Shown piece after piece: positions 18,265-26,835 of a DNA stretch of 64,000 bases. Positions within the stretch are counted from its first letter, which is position 1, and each line of letters opens with the position of its first letter. The stretch covers positions 2,666,001-2,730,000 of the forward strand of contig NZ_PDIZ01000001.1 in assembly GCF_002563635.1 (NCBI RefSeq), in the 5' to 3' direction. Both the position numbers and the translations under genes were made by a program. The DNA comes from Bacillus sp. es.036 (GTDB lineage: Bacteria > Bacillota > Bacilli > Bacillales > Guptibacillaceae). Below the pieces are notes generated by a model. It was given only the letters and a program-made list of their open reading frames with translations, searched no databases and was not told the DNA's origin.

Positions 18265-18305
18265 GTTCCATCCTCCTCTGAAAGTACAAAAGACCCTCCC
18301 TTCTT

Positions 18306-18335
18306 TTGTAATCGATTTCATGAAATCGATTACAA
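18306..18335. promoter_or_regulatory. 30-bp perfect palindrome, LacI-family operator
   Basis: TTGTAATCGATTTCA followed directly by its reverse complement. It contains two head-to-head copies of the ATCGATTTC half found near the receptor gene, 42 bases upstream of the regulator start codon. Confidence 0.75.
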
Positions 18336-18393
18336 ACATCATAACGCAAGTTCACATAATGTTCAACGTTATTTTCAAAATATTATAACGCTT

Positions 18394-19146
18394 TTATTTT
18401 TTTAGCTGAATTTCACGTAAATATTTGTAACTCTGTGTCACACTTTCAATCGGATCGAAGTCACAGTCATCTTGTTCAACAACCCACCACTGCACACCGC
18501 AAGCTTGTCCCTGCTCAATCACTTCTTCAATAGCGATGTTTCCTGTCCCAAGGATAACCGTTGCTTCTCTTTCATCATCAGACCGGTCCTTCAAATGGAT
18601 GATTGGTGTTCTTCCTACAAATTTTTGCATCCATTCTACAGGATCATGCCCAACTTGATTGAGCCAATAAATATCAAATTCAGCCTGGATAGCATCATGT
18701 GCATCTAAAATGGTATATAGGTTACTACCTTCAATACTACGACCAAGTTCAAAATCATGATGATGATAGGCAATTTCCATTCCCTGTTTACTACAAACGA
18801 GCGCTGCATATTTCATGATCTCTGCTACTTTCTTATAATCTTCAGGGCTTCTTCTTTCAGGAGGTAACCATGGACAAACAATCCGCGTATTCCCTAACAC
18901 TTTTTGTTCCTCGATAACCGCTTCTAACTCATTTTCAATTCGTTCAATTGGCACATGATGTGCGATGACAGACAGACCAAGCTCATCTAACTTGTTCTTC
19001 ACTTCTTGCGGTTTGTGACCATGAAGTCCAGCAAGCTCAACACCTTCATAACCGATGGCTTCTACCCTTACTAACGTTTCAAAAAAATCTTTTTCACATT
19101 CGTTTCGTAGGGTGTAAAGTTGTAATCCTACGCCAATTTCAATCAT
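18394..19146 (-). CDS. sugar phosphate isomerase/epimerase-like protein (second)
   Basis: A 250-residue xylose-isomerase-like TIM barrel, shorter than the one at the other end of the cluster. Likely metal ligands are the Glu of YEGVELAGL, His/Asp/Glu of AYHHHDFELG, His of IIHLKDR and Glu of WWVVEQDD. It probably isomerises or cleaves a keto-sugar or sugar derivative. ATG 19146 has an AAGGAG site at 8 bases; an in-frame GTG three codons earlier is too close to it. It is the first gene of the cluster, about 130 bases ahead of the LacI gene. Confidence 0.85.
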   Translation of the reverse strand: MIEIGVGLQLYTLRNECEKDFFETLVRVEAIGYEGVELAGLHGHKPQEVKNKLDELGLSVIAHHVPIERIENELEAVIEEQKVLGNTRIVCPWLPPERRSPEDYKKVAEIMKYAALVCSKQGMEIAYHHHDFELGRSIEGSNLYTILDAHDAIQAEFDIYWLNQVGHDPVEWMQKFVGRTPIIHLKDRSDDEREATVILGTGNIAIEEVIEQGQACGVQWWVVEQDDCDFDPIESVTQSYKYLREIQLKK

Positions 19147-19338
19147 TTGTGACACTCCTTTTTTATAAAGAATAAATTAATAGTTTAATCCCATTGTTAT
19201 GATATAAAAACCAAATGGTTCACTTTCTCCTTCTGAGATAAAACTTCTCCATCATTCACTAATTTTCGATAAAACGACGGAAAACCCTTTTTTGTGACAA
19301 AAAACAATTTTATCTTTCATAAAATTTCAAGTGTTTCT

Positions 19339-19449
19339 TCAGTTCTTGACCGAGTAAATGCAAGACGTTTCGTGATCCGTATACTCACATTGTTTACATC
19401 TCGTCTCTTCCCTTGGTGGTAAAGAAGACAACATTTCAGCTGTTTTCAT
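19339..19449 (-). CDS. possible 36-residue cysteine-containing peptide
   Basis: This lies in the roughly 380-base gap between the sugar cluster and yutM. From ATG 19449 the frame gives 36 residues ending in RCKQCEYTDHETSCIYSVKN, with a CxxC pair and a third Cys. The ribosome binding site (AAGAAG) is weak and no promoter or own terminator is obvious, but the composition looks coded rather than random. I do not recognise it. The rest of the gap shows nothing clear. Confidence 0.3.
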   Translation of the reverse strand: MKTAEMLSSLPPREETRCKQCEYTDHETSCIYSVKN

Positions 19450-19473
19450 AGAGATACTTCTTAAAACATATCA

Positions 19474-19523
19474 TAAAAAAACTTCTCTATTCGTTCTATA
19501 AAAACAGAACAATAGAGAAGTTT
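19474..19523 (-). terminator. terminator of yutM
   Basis: AACTTCTCTATT-GTTCT and its complement form a stem of about 18 bp; on the minus strand a T run follows. It is 11 bases past the yutM stop. Confidence 0.88.
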
Positions 19524-19534
19524 CAAATTCATTC

Positions 19535-19891
19535 TTAACAATTCTCCGGCGTACCAGCGTTGGTCGCTGTTTTAAACGAAGAACCACAGCCGCATGATGC
19601 GATCGCGTTCGGATTGTCGATGGTGAACCCGCCGCCCATCATGTTTTGTTTATAATCAATCTTCACACCATCTAAAACCGGTGCGCTTTCGTTGTCCATA
19701 ATAATCGTAACGCCATGCTGAGGATCTAGTGCTTGATCATCGGCTTTCATTGCAGTATCAAAACCCATACCGTAACTTAAACCAGTACAGCCGCCACCTT
19801 TTACACCGACACGCAAGTAAAGGTTGTCACCTTCTTCTTGCTTCATCATTTCTTTTACCTGTGCTGCTGCAGCTTCAGATAAATGGATCAT
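19535..19891 (-). CDS. yutM: HesB/ErpA-type iron-sulfur cluster carrier (YutM)
   Basis: A 118-residue A-type iron-sulfur carrier. The three conserved cysteines are present as GVKGGGCTGLSYGM near residue 35 and ASCGCGSSF near residue 100. Such proteins accept Fe-S clusters from the SUF scaffold and pass them to targets such as LipA, which is encoded in this window. ATG 19891 has a GGAGGG site at 6-7 bases; a start six codons earlier overlaps it. It is monocistronic with a strong terminator. Confidence 0.9.
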   Translation of the reverse strand: MIHLSEAAAAQVKEMMKQEEGDNLYLRVGVKGGGCTGLSYGMGFDTAMKADDQALDPQHGVTIIMDNESAPVLDGVKIDYKQNMMGGGFTIDNPNAIASCGCGSSFKTATNAGTPENC

Positions 19892-20036
19892 TAAAATCCC
19901 TCCAATCACCGTAATGCTACTTCTAGTATACCGCGTGAGCGAACGAAGCTCAACAATTGAACCTCAGGTGCTCGCCCTATATCTCAATGTAAAAGTATCA
20001 TATGCTTCTCACCAAGCTTTTGACTATAAGCAAACT

Positions 20037-20894
20037 CTATTTTACGAAGTATACCCCTGTAGAAATGGTGACGGCTGGACCCGTCATCCACACGTGGTCA
20101 TCACTATCCCAAGTTATGTCCAGGTCACCACCAGCAAGATGAACCGTTACCTTTGTTCCTTTAGGCGTTTTATTATTTAATACACCTGCAACGACAGCGG
20201 CGCACGCCCCCGTTCCGCATGCTTGTGTGATACCTGAACCTCGTTCCCATACACGAAAATGATACTCACTGCTTGATACAACCTCAACGAATTCAACATT
20301 AATACTCTCTGGAAATAGCTCATGATCTGTAAAATAAGGTCCTGCCGTCGTAAGAGGTGCAGAATGAATATCTTCGACAAACATCACCATATGAGGATTT
20401 CCCATCGAAACTCCCGTCATACGTAGGGATTGATTTTCAAAACCAATCGGTTCATTAATTACTTTTTCTTCCGCATTCCCTTTCATCGGAAGACTCCCTC
20501 TTGTCCATTGAGGTTTTCCCATATCAATTGTTACCGTTTCAACCACATCATGAACGAGATGAACTTCTGCTTTCACGAGCCCTGCTAGCGTTTCAATCGC
20601 AAATTCCGTTTCAGTAACAAGCTTATTTTCATAAGCGTATTTGGCTACACAGCGTAATCCATTCCCACAGTTTTTACCTTCTGATCCATCTTTATTAAAA
20701 ATCCTCATTTTCACTTCAGCTTTATCTGATGGACAAATCAAGATCATGCCGTCTGATCCGATGCCCGTGTAAACATCAGACACTTCTTTTGCATATTGAG
20801 GAAGGTTACTTTCGTTTAATGGTTGCTCGAATGTGTTGATGTAAATGTAGTTATTGCCAAGGCCGTGCATTTTTGTATACGTAATTTCCTGCAA
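20037..20894 (-). CDS. dapF: diaminopimelate epimerase
   Basis: About 285 residues. DapF converts LL- to meso-diaminopimelate for peptidoglycan and lysine. The two catalytic cysteines are in GKNCGNGLRCVAKYA and QACGTGACAAVVAG, and the N-terminus TKMHGLGNNYIYIN is typical. The start is uncertain: TTG 20894 or GTG 20903, both behind weak AAAGAG sites; a much longer frame extends through the end of the preceding small gene and is unlikely. It starts about 20 bases after that gene. Confidence 0.92.
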   Translation of the reverse strand: MQEITYTKMHGLGNNYIYINTFEQPLNESNLPQYAKEVSDVYTGIGSDGMILICPSDKAEVKMRIFNKDGSEGKNCGNGLRCVAKYAYENKLVTETEFAIETLAGLVKAEVHLVHDVVETVTIDMGKPQWTRGSLPMKGNAEEKVINEPIGFENQSLRMTGVSMGNPHMVMFVEDIHSAPLTTAGPYFTDHELFPESINVEFVEVVSSSEYHFRVWERGSGITQACGTGACAAVVAGVLNNKTPKGTKVTVHLAGGDLDITWDSDDHVWMTGPAVTISTGVYFVK

Positions 20895-20916
20895 TGCTGT
20901 CACTCTTTCTCTCTTT

Positions 20917-21156
20917 TTATTGGTTTTTCCGAACGGCTTCTGTCGTCCAGAAATAATCGCCATCGATTTTTTCAATCACGAGCTTGCCGTTACAACAAGG
21001 CATCACGAGTCTTGTTTTTATTTCTTCACAGCCTTGTTGATAATCTCGTTCTGTCATCGGTGTTAATACATTCTCCGTCTCACAAAATGGGCATTCTGGA
21101 ACGTAAACGTCGCCCATCATACGATCATACGGCAATGTATGTTCAAAGCTACTCAT
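20917..21156 (-). CDS. hypothetical 79-residue protein with CxxC and CC cysteines
   Basis: An acidic protein with CPFCETENV near residue 22 and VMPCCNGKLVIEKIDGDYFW near residue 52, a four-cysteine arrangement that suggests zinc binding. GGAGGG lies at a good distance before the ATG. It ends about 20 bases before dapF on the same strand, so it is probably co-transcribed. I do not recognise a named family. Confidence 0.7.
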   Translation of the reverse strand: MSSFEHTLPYDRMMGDVYVPECPFCETENVLTPMTERDYQQGCEEIKTRLVMPCCNGKLVIEKIDGDYFWTTEAVRKNQ

Positions 21157-21259
21157 CAGTGATCCCTCCTGCCTTTTAATTTAACAAGTATATCGTAAAA
21201 TTATAAAAATACAACAATGCTTTGCTTGAATGATCATAATATAATGATTAAACAACCAT

Positions 21260-21287
21260 AAAAAAAAAGCCCCTTTAAAAGAGGCTT
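21260..21287 (-). terminator. terminator of the nucleoside transporter gene
   Basis: On the minus strand AGCCTCTTT and AAAGGGGCT pair and a run of nine T follows, five bases past the stop. Confidence 0.85.
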
Positions 21288-21292
21288 TCAAC

Positions 21293-22516
21293 TTAGAAAA
21301 TAAGCATACCCGCAATTGCTGCGTTTAATAGGTTTGCAAGCGTACCAGCTAAGATTGCGCGCATTCCCAACTTTGCAATTTCCGGACGACGTTTCGGTGC
21401 AAGACCGCCTAGTCCACCAAGTAGGATTGCAAGAGATGAGAAGTTTGCAAATCCACATAGAGCGAAGCTGATAATCGCAATTGATTTATCAGATAGGTTG
21501 CCAGCACTGATTTCCGGTCCGAAAGAAGAGAAAGCCACAAATTCGTTCAGAATCAACTTCTGTCCAATGTAGTTACCTGCTTGAACAGCATCTTGCCATG
21601 GAACACCAATTACAAACGCAAGCGGTGAGAAAACATAACCAAGAATTTGCTGAATGGTTAAGCCACCTGCACCAAACCAACCGCCAACTGCACCAAGCAA
21701 GCCATTTAAAAGCGCAATTAAAGCGATAAATGCAAGAAGCATAGCTCCAACGTTTAAAGCAAGTTTCAGTCCGTCTGATGCACCGTGTGCCGCAGCGTCA
21801 ATCACGTTAACGTGATCTTCATTTCTTTCCATTTTAATTTCTTTAGCTGTTTCTGGTGTTTCTGTTTCAGGCATAATCAGCTTCGCCATTAATAGACCAC
21901 CTGGCGCTGCCATGAAACTTGCCGCTAGGAGATACTCAAGCGGTACACCGAGCAGAGAATAACCAATTAATACAGAGCCGGCAACGGAAGCAAGTCCACC
22001 TGTCATAACGGCAAATAACTCAGATTTCGTCATTTTATCCAAGTAAGGTTTAATCACAAGCGGTGCTTCTGTTTGACCAACAAAGATATTCGCTGTTGCT
22101 GATAAAGATTCTGCTTTACTTGTTCCAAGTGCCCATGAAATCGCTCCACCAAGGATACGAATCACCCATTGCATGATACCTAGGTAATAAAGAACAGAAA
22201 TAAGAGAAGAGAAGAAGATAATAATGGTAAGAACTTGAAAAGCAAAGATCATCCCAATGTCTTCATTTCCAATTAAGCCACCGAATAGGAAGCCAATTCC
22301 TTCATTGGCGTATCCAATAATATCTTGAACGAATAAGGATAGTTGTTTTAAAGCTGCCTTACCCGCTTCCCATTTAAGTACCACAAATGCAAATGCGACC
22401 TGAATCGCAAGTGCTCCTAGCACCGTACGAAGGTTAATCGCTTTGCGGTTTGTTGAAAAGATTAAGGCAATGGCAAAAAGTACAGCCATACCACCAAATC
22501 CCCATAGTATTTGCAT
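21293..22516 (-). CDS. yutK: NupC-family concentrative nucleoside transporter (YutK-like)
   Basis: A 407-residue inner-membrane protein of the CNT family, which imports nucleosides with H+ or Na+. It has about ten hydrophobic segments; family regions include [13 protein letters not shown] near residue 70, [17 protein letters not shown] near residue 145 and [20 protein letters not shown] near residue 352. GAGGGGTG precedes the ATG. A consensus-like cre site about 95 bases upstream suggests catabolite control. It is monocistronic. Confidence 0.9.
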   Translation of the reverse strand: MQILWGFGGMAVLFAIALIFSTNRKAINLRTVLGALAIQVAFAFVVLKWEAGKAALKQLSLFVQDIIGYANEGIGFLFGGLIGNEDIGMIFAFQVLTIIIFFSSLISVLYYLGIMQWVIRILGGAISWALGTSKAESLSATANIFVGQTEAPLVIKPYLDKMTKSELFAVMTGGLASVAGSVLIGYSLLGVPLEYLLAASFMAAPGGLLMAKLIMPETETPETAKEIKMERNEDHVNVIDAAAHGASDGLKLALNVGAMLLAFIALIALLNGLLGAVGGWFGAGGLTIQQILGYVFSPLAFVIGVPWQDAVQAGNYIGQKLILNEFVAFSSFGPEISAGNLSDKSIAIISFALCGFANFSSLAILLGGLGGLAPKRRPEIAKLGMRAILAGTLANLLNAAIAGMLIF

Positions 22517-22609
22517 ATTTTACACCCCTCGTTAAATATTGTATCCGTTTATAAGCATAGGCTACCCCATTACCAGATTTAAAATAGAAATATTATAGCA
22601 GTCAGCTAA

Positions 22610-22623
22610 ATACAGCGCTTACA
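22610..22623 (-). promoter_or_regulatory. candidate cre site upstream of yutK
   Basis: On the minus strand TGTAAGCGCTGTAT matches the cre core TGTAAGCGCT, 94 bases before the transporter start codon. Confidence 0.55.
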
Positions 22624-22674
22624 AACAGTGTTTTTAGTCGTCTGAATATTCGACATTTTTCGCAGATAAGCGGA

Positions 22675-22707
22675 AAATAAAAAGTCTGCTCTCTCTCTAT
22701 CAGACTT
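22675..22707 (-). terminator. terminator of yuzB
   Basis: AAGTCTG and CAGACTT pair around a 12-base loop with TTTTTA after it on the minus strand, about 50 bases past the yuzB stop. Confidence 0.65.
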
Positions 22708-22754
22708 CAATGAACCTTTATCATTATAACACAGAATGTGACCAATGAAAGCCC

Positions 22755-22985
22755 TTAATTGTCTTCATTTAATTTTTGCGTAATTTTTTTAATTAGAGAT
22801 TCAGACGTTTCAGCATTGATTAAGCGACCCTCAACAATCGCAAACGCCTTACTATAGCAGTTCCCACAATAACCAAGGCAACCATAATCAATTAATTCAA
22901 CTCCTGGTACCTTTTCGAATACTTCCCATACCTTTTTATTTTCTCTTACATTACCAGCACAAAATTCGATTGTTTTCATTTTCAT
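22755..22985 (-). CDS. yuzB: DUF1450 protein YuzB
   Basis: A 76-residue protein with the YuzB pattern: IEFCAGNV near the start and IDYGCLGYCGNCYSKAFAIVEG in the middle (begins IDYGCLGYCGNC). The Cys arrangement resembles a thioredoxin-like 2Fe-2S ferredoxin fold. Function unknown. Starts ATG 22985 and 22979 both follow GGGGGAG at 4 and 10 bases; either is possible. It is on the minus strand, divergent from yutJ. Confidence 0.85.
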   Translation of the reverse strand: MKMKTIEFCAGNVRENKKVWEVFEKVPGVELIDYGCLGYCGNCYSKAFAIVEGRLINAETSESLIKKITQKLNEDN

Positions 22986-23197
22986 GCCACTCCCCCAGTT
23001 ACGCATTTCAGAAATGTTATTGTACATAAGTCTCAGTTTCGCTATACTTTTAACTGTCATAAAAAATTCAAATGTATAAGTATAGTATAGCGCGTGTCGC
23101 TTCCTTATTTCTTCCTAAATCTTAACTTCTTCTTTAGCTTCTCTACTTTATATAGGAAGACGGCGTTATTGAATTTTATCAAAGGGGACCTCTTATC

Positions 23198-24262
23198 ATG
23201 AAAAGGCTAGTGCTATTAGGCGGCGGGTACGGTGGTATGCGCATTCTACAGAAATTATTTTCATCTGATTTACCAGAAGACCTCACGATTACGCTTGTTG
23301 ACCGAAATCCTTATCATAGTATGAAAACGGAATATTACGCACTTGCTGCCGGAACAGCAAGTGATCACCACATACGCGTTCAATTTCCAGTTCATCAAAA
23401 ACTTGAAATCAAATATAGTGAAATTAATGGCATCGATCTAAACTCAAATGTGATTCACTTAAAAGATGATGACGACCTTGCATACGACACCCTCGTCATT
23501 GGTCTTGGTTGTGAAGACAAATATCATAATGTACCAGGCGCTGATGTTCATACACTAAGCATCCAAACCATTGATTCTTCAAGAAGAACGTATGAAACCT
23601 TGAACAACCTTGGTGCTAACTCAATTGTTGGGATCGTCGGAGCTGGTCTGAGTGGCGTTGAGCTCGCCAGTGAGCTTCATGAAAGCAGACCAGACCTTCA
23701 AGTCAAATTATTTGACCGTGGTCATACGATCCTCTCAGCCTTTCCTGAAAGACTCGGAAAATATGTACAGTCTTGGTTTGAAGAACGTGATGTTGAGGTT
23801 GTAAGTGAGTCCAACATAACAAAAGTAGAACCGCATACCCTTTTTAATCATGGGGAACCCGTTCACTGTGACTCAATTGTTTGGACGGCCGGCATTCAGC
23901 CAAACAAAATCGTTCGTGAGCTAGACGTAGAAAAAGATCCACAGCAGCGGATTATCCTGAATGATTACCACTCTATTCCAAATCACGACAATGCATTTGT
24001 TGTTGGCGACTGCGCAAGTTTGCCACATGCACCAAGTGCTCAGCTTGCTGAAGAACAGGCTGAACAAATTGCCCTTGTGCTACAAAAGCAATGGAAAAAT
24101 GAAACACCGCCAGCCCTTCCACCGATTAAGATCAAAGGAACGCTTGGCTCACTCGGAAGCAAACATGGCTTTGGCGTGATGGCGAATCGACCACTCACTG
24201 GTCGAGTACCGCGTCTACTTAAGTCAGGGATCTTATGGATGTATAAGAATCATAATGGTTAA
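23198..24262 (+). CDS. yutJ: NADH dehydrogenase-like flavoprotein (YutJ)
   Basis: A 354-residue FAD-dependent oxidoreductase of the NDH-2 family. FAD motif LGGGYGGMR is at residues 6-14, NAD motif VGAGLSGVE near residue 147, and AFVVGDCASLPHAPSAQLAE near residue 266. The C-terminus is shorter than in YumB and less clearly membrane-targeted. Electron acceptor not known. It starts 11 bases after an AAGGGG site and shares its terminator with yuzD. It is the second NDH-2-type gene in this window. Confidence 0.88.
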   Translation: MKRLVLLGGGYGGMRILQKLFSSDLPEDLTITLVDRNPYHSMKTEYYALAAGTASDHHIRVQFPVHQKLEIKYSEINGIDLNSNVIHLKDDDDLAYDTLVIGLGCEDKYHNVPGADVHTLSIQTIDSSRRTYETLNNLGANSIVGIVGAGLSGVELASELHESRPDLQVKLFDRGHTILSAFPERLGKYVQSWFEERDVEVVSESNITKVEPHTLFNHGEPVHCDSIVWTAGIQPNKIVRELDVEKDPQQRIILNDYHSIPNHDNAFVVGDCASLPHAPSAQLAEEQAEQIALVLQKQWKNETPPALPPIKIKGTLGSLGSKHGFGVMANRPLTGRVPRLLKSGILWMYKNHNG

Positions 24263-24265
24263 AAA

Positions 24266-24309
24266 AATAAAAGGGAACCCAGCGCAAATCGTCGCGGGTT
24301 CCTTTTATT
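24266..24309. terminator. bidirectional terminator yutJ/yuzD
   Basis: AAAAGGGAACCC and GGGTTCCTTTT pair around a loop of about 14 bases between convergent genes. Confidence 0.9.
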
Positions 24310-24616
24310 ATGCCGTAGCTGATTGATCTTCCAATACAGCATAGAGATCTTTCAACCTTGGATTTCCTTCTGAGACAATTTCATTTTGAACGACGATGAC
24401 GGGATAAAATAGATCTTCATCAATTACTTTAGCGGCAAAAATCGCTTCTGCTCCTGAAAGTTGACTATGAATATCAATATATCGAACGGTAATTTGTCGA
24501 TCCGGGTATTTCCGATCAAGGGCAGCTTTTAGCCATTCAGCCGTTTCTTCTGAAGAAGGCAGGTTCACACAGCTTGCACAACGTTCGCCTGCTCCATAGA
24601 CAAGTACTTCCTCCAT
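24308..24616 (-). CDS. yuzD: YuzD-like thioredoxin-fold protein (DUF1462)
   Basis: A 102-residue protein starting VLVYGAGERCASCVNLPSS, with a CxxC near the N-terminus in the thioredoxin-like YuzD family. It is next to yutI (NfuA-type), and in related genomes yuzD and yutI are neighbours, which suggests a link to Fe-S cluster or disulfide chemistry. No direct function is known. It is divergent from yutI and convergent with yutJ. Confidence 0.85.
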   Translation of the reverse strand: MEEVLVYGAGERCASCVNLPSSEETAEWLKAALDRKYPDRQITVRYIDIHSQLSGAEAIFAAKVIDEDLFYPVIVVQNEIVSEGNPRLKDLYAVLEDQSATA

Positions 24617-24849
24617 GATGAAAAACGTCCTTTCTATTCAATCCATTTACCTTTATTGTACCTTATTCCATTGAGACAGAAAAGAACCATTCGCCTTTTT
24701 TAGTACTCGCAATCATTTCCCTAGATGTTCCATCTTGAATCTGATTTCATACCATGATAAAGTAAGATGAGAATAATAATCATTCCACAATAACACATAG
24801 ATTTTTTACATCATCATTAGTATAATGGAAGTATGAAGGGAGTCGATGA

Positions 24850-25074
24850 ATGATGCAAGAGCAAGTACAAGATGTATTGAATAAACTGCGTCCATTCCTC
24901 CTGCGTGACGGCGGAGACGTAGAGCTTGTAGACATCGAAGACGGCGTAGTTAAAGTACGTCTAATGGGAGCGTGCGGCAGCTGCCCAAGTTCCACAATTA
25001 CACTTAAAGCAGGAATCGAACGTGCACTACTTGAAGAAGTTCCTGGTGTAACAGAACTCGAGCAAGTATTTTAA
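24850..25074 (+). CDS. yutI: NifU C-terminal domain Fe-S scaffold (YutI)
   Basis: A 74-residue Nfu-type protein with the cluster-binding motif GACGSCPSS near residue 41 and [14 protein letters not shown] at the N-terminus. Nfu proteins carry 4Fe-4S clusters to client enzymes. Two ATGs (24850, 24853) sit behind a GGGAG site. It is monocistronic with a perfect terminator. With YutM and the SUF operon it forms the visible Fe-S assembly set of this window. Confidence 0.92.
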   Translation: MMQEQVQDVLNKLRPFLLRDGGDVELVDIEDGVVKVRLMGACGSCPSSTITLKAGIERALLEEVPGVTELEQVF

Positions 25075-25087
25075 ACCAAACACATCC

Positions 25088-25116
25088 ATCCCCTCTAGAT
25101 TAGAGGGGATTTTTTA
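25088..25116. terminator. bidirectional terminator yutI/yutH
   Basis: ATCCCCTCTA and TAGAGGGGAT pair around a 3-base loop followed by TTTTTTA, between convergent genes. Confidence 0.92.
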
Positions 25117-25120
25117 TGTT

Positions 25121-26116
25121 TTAACTTAACCAATCCACTCGTCTCATTTGGCTCCCGTAATCCCCCATTAACTCTTGAAATAACAAACGATAAACTTCCT
25201 CTCGCTCGCCTTCTCTTCTCACAAATTTCTTTAAGTTTAGGAAGCTCCGTTCTTTCTCTTTCAAATTGCCATCACTATAATAATGCTCAACCGTCTCCAC
25301 ATAAGGTAGCGGAAAAAGCAAACGTGCATATAAGAGATTCCAGTCCATTTGATTCAGCGAACGACGTTCATGATAATCCCACAAGAACTGCCTGATTGTT
25401 TCAAAGTTCCCTTCGCCTTCTACCAACTCATATCGAATCCATTCGGCAAGATCTCTAGCTGGATGGTCTAATATAAAATCATTTGGAAACAGCCCTTCTG
25501 AATTCCGACGATATTTCGTTGTATACCGGTTAAACGCGAGCGTTCTAACTTGAAATGGATTCGTTCCTGTATCAATCCCGCAGTCTACGATGTACTGAAT
25601 CGCATTTTCTGCTAAACCAGAATAATAAGGAAATGTTTCAATAAACCATTTATCAAATTCTCGATGAGGCTGCGCCTGATTTTTCAATTCTTCTCGAAAG
25701 GATTCAAGTTGATCCATTCTGAACTGCCATCTCATTTGCCATGGTTGAATATCCGGTAAATCATTATAAGCCACTAGAAGATTACCTGCTTTTCGATGAA
25801 ACAGTGCTAGCCGACTGCCGTCACTATGATGAGTGTGACGTTGATACGGTTTTTGATAAAGAACGTGAGCTTCGTTTTGTATCGTCTCAATATACTTCCC
25901 TCTTCTTGAAGCAATCGGCAACATCGTCGGTTCATTCTGTTGATTAAAATAATTTGCCACCATAACATACCAAGGGAATTCACTTTCCTGCTCCAATTGC
26001 GCCCGTTTCAATATAAATTCTGATTGATCTGAACCCCTAAGTAAGTAGCCACCTTTTTCCTCATTCTGCTGATCCACAACAATCCCATATTGATGAAAAA
26101 TCTCCCGCTCCAGCAT
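25121..26116 (-). CDS. yutH: spore coat protein, kinase-like fold (YutH)
   Basis: A 331-residue protein of the CotS/YutH group, which have an aminoglycoside-phosphotransferase-like fold and are found in the spore coat. Recognisable parts are ARDLAEWIRYEL near residue 220 and RRSLNQMDWNLLYARLLFP near residue 252. The usual kinase HGD catalytic motif is not obvious, as in other YutH proteins. A GGAGGG site precedes the ATG. It indicates a spore former. Confidence 0.85.
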   Translation of the reverse strand: MLEREIFHQYGIVVDQQNEEKGGYLLRGSDQSEFILKRAQLEQESEFPWYVMVANYFNQQNEPTMLPIASRRGKYIETIQNEAHVLYQKPYQRHTHHSDGSRLALFHRKAGNLLVAYNDLPDIQPWQMRWQFRMDQLESFREELKNQAQPHREFDKWFIETFPYYSGLAENAIQYIVDCGIDTGTNPFQVRTLAFNRYTTKYRRNSEGLFPNDFILDHPARDLAEWIRYELVEGEGNFETIRQFLWDYHERRSLNQMDWNLLYARLLFPLPYVETVEHYYSDGNLKEKERSFLNLKKFVRREGEREEVYRLLFQELMGDYGSQMRRVDWLS

Positions 26117-26285
26117 GCTAACCCTCCGACATTTCGTCTTTGTATTTGTACTATATGCCTAAGGCGCCCAATCGGTGTAATCGATTCAACTGAACATCAC
26201 TGTCATATTTCTCCGCCCTTCACCATATACTAATATAATCAACTCTATCCAATACCAATTTACTATAAAGTTAGGTGGGACAAGA

Positions 26286-26783
26286 ATGGGCCAAGAACCT
26301 ATGGACCTTGTAGAAAAAGCAGCGAGAAGTAAATTAAAAGAACGTGGAGTCGAGATCAAAGATATCGCAGACCTCGTCTTTTACCTTCAAGAAAAATATC
26401 ACCCTAACCTTGAAATAGAAACATGTATCCAGAACGTAGAACGCGTGTTATCAAAAAGAGAAGTTCAAAATGCAGTATTAACAGGCATCCAGCTTGATGA
26501 ATTAACGGAGAAAAAACTTCTTGATCAACCGCTCCAAGATATTTTAATGAAAGATGAAGGTTTATATGGTGTCGATGAAATTATTGCTTTATCAATCGTC
26601 AACGTGTATGGTTCGATTGGGTTTACGAATTATGGCTTTATCGATAAGCAAAAGCCAGGTATTCTAGAACGATTAAACGATAAGACGACAGGTGAATGTC
26701 ACACGTACCTCGATGATATTGTTGGCGCGATTGCAGCAGCGGCCTCAAGTCGTCTTGCACATCGAGCACAAAAAACGGAATAA
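26286..26783 (+). CDS. yutG: phosphatidylglycerophosphatase A-like protein (YutG)
   Basis: A 165-residue protein of the PgpA family as found in Bacillus. It contains DEIIALSIVNVYGSIGFTNYG near residue 98 and a C-terminal alanine-rich segment DDIVGAIAAAASSRLAHRA. PgpA removes phosphate from phosphatidylglycerol phosphate; the Bacillus version lacks long membrane spans and its activity is inferred. AGGTGGG precedes the ATG. Its terminator has been split by the insertion sequence just downstream. Confidence 0.85.
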   Translation: MGQEPMDLVEKAARSKLKERGVEIKDIADLVFYLQEKYHPNLEIETCIQNVERVLSKREVQNAVLTGIQLDELTEKKLLDQPLQDILMKDEGLYGVDEIIALSIVNVYGSIGFTNYGFIDKQKPGILERLNDKTTGECHTYLDDIVGAIAAAASSRLAHRAQKTE

Positions 26784-26790
26784 GCCAACA

Positions 26791-26805
26791 TAAAAACGCC
26801 CTCTG
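26791..26805. other. left half of the IS-disrupted yutG/yutF terminator
   Basis: TAAAAACGCCCT plus CTG. Joined to AGGGCGTTTTTAT at 28283-28295 it restores a CGCCCT-CTG-AGGGCG hairpin flanked by A and T runs. The CTG is duplicated on both sides of the insertion sequence. Confidence 0.85.
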
Positions 26806-26835
26806 GGTAGTGACCCCTAAAAGTTAGAGTTTTTA

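Noticed and set aside
22517-22754. Purine riboswitch before the nucleoside transporter
   Set aside because: No aptamer core could be recognised; only a cre-like site is present.
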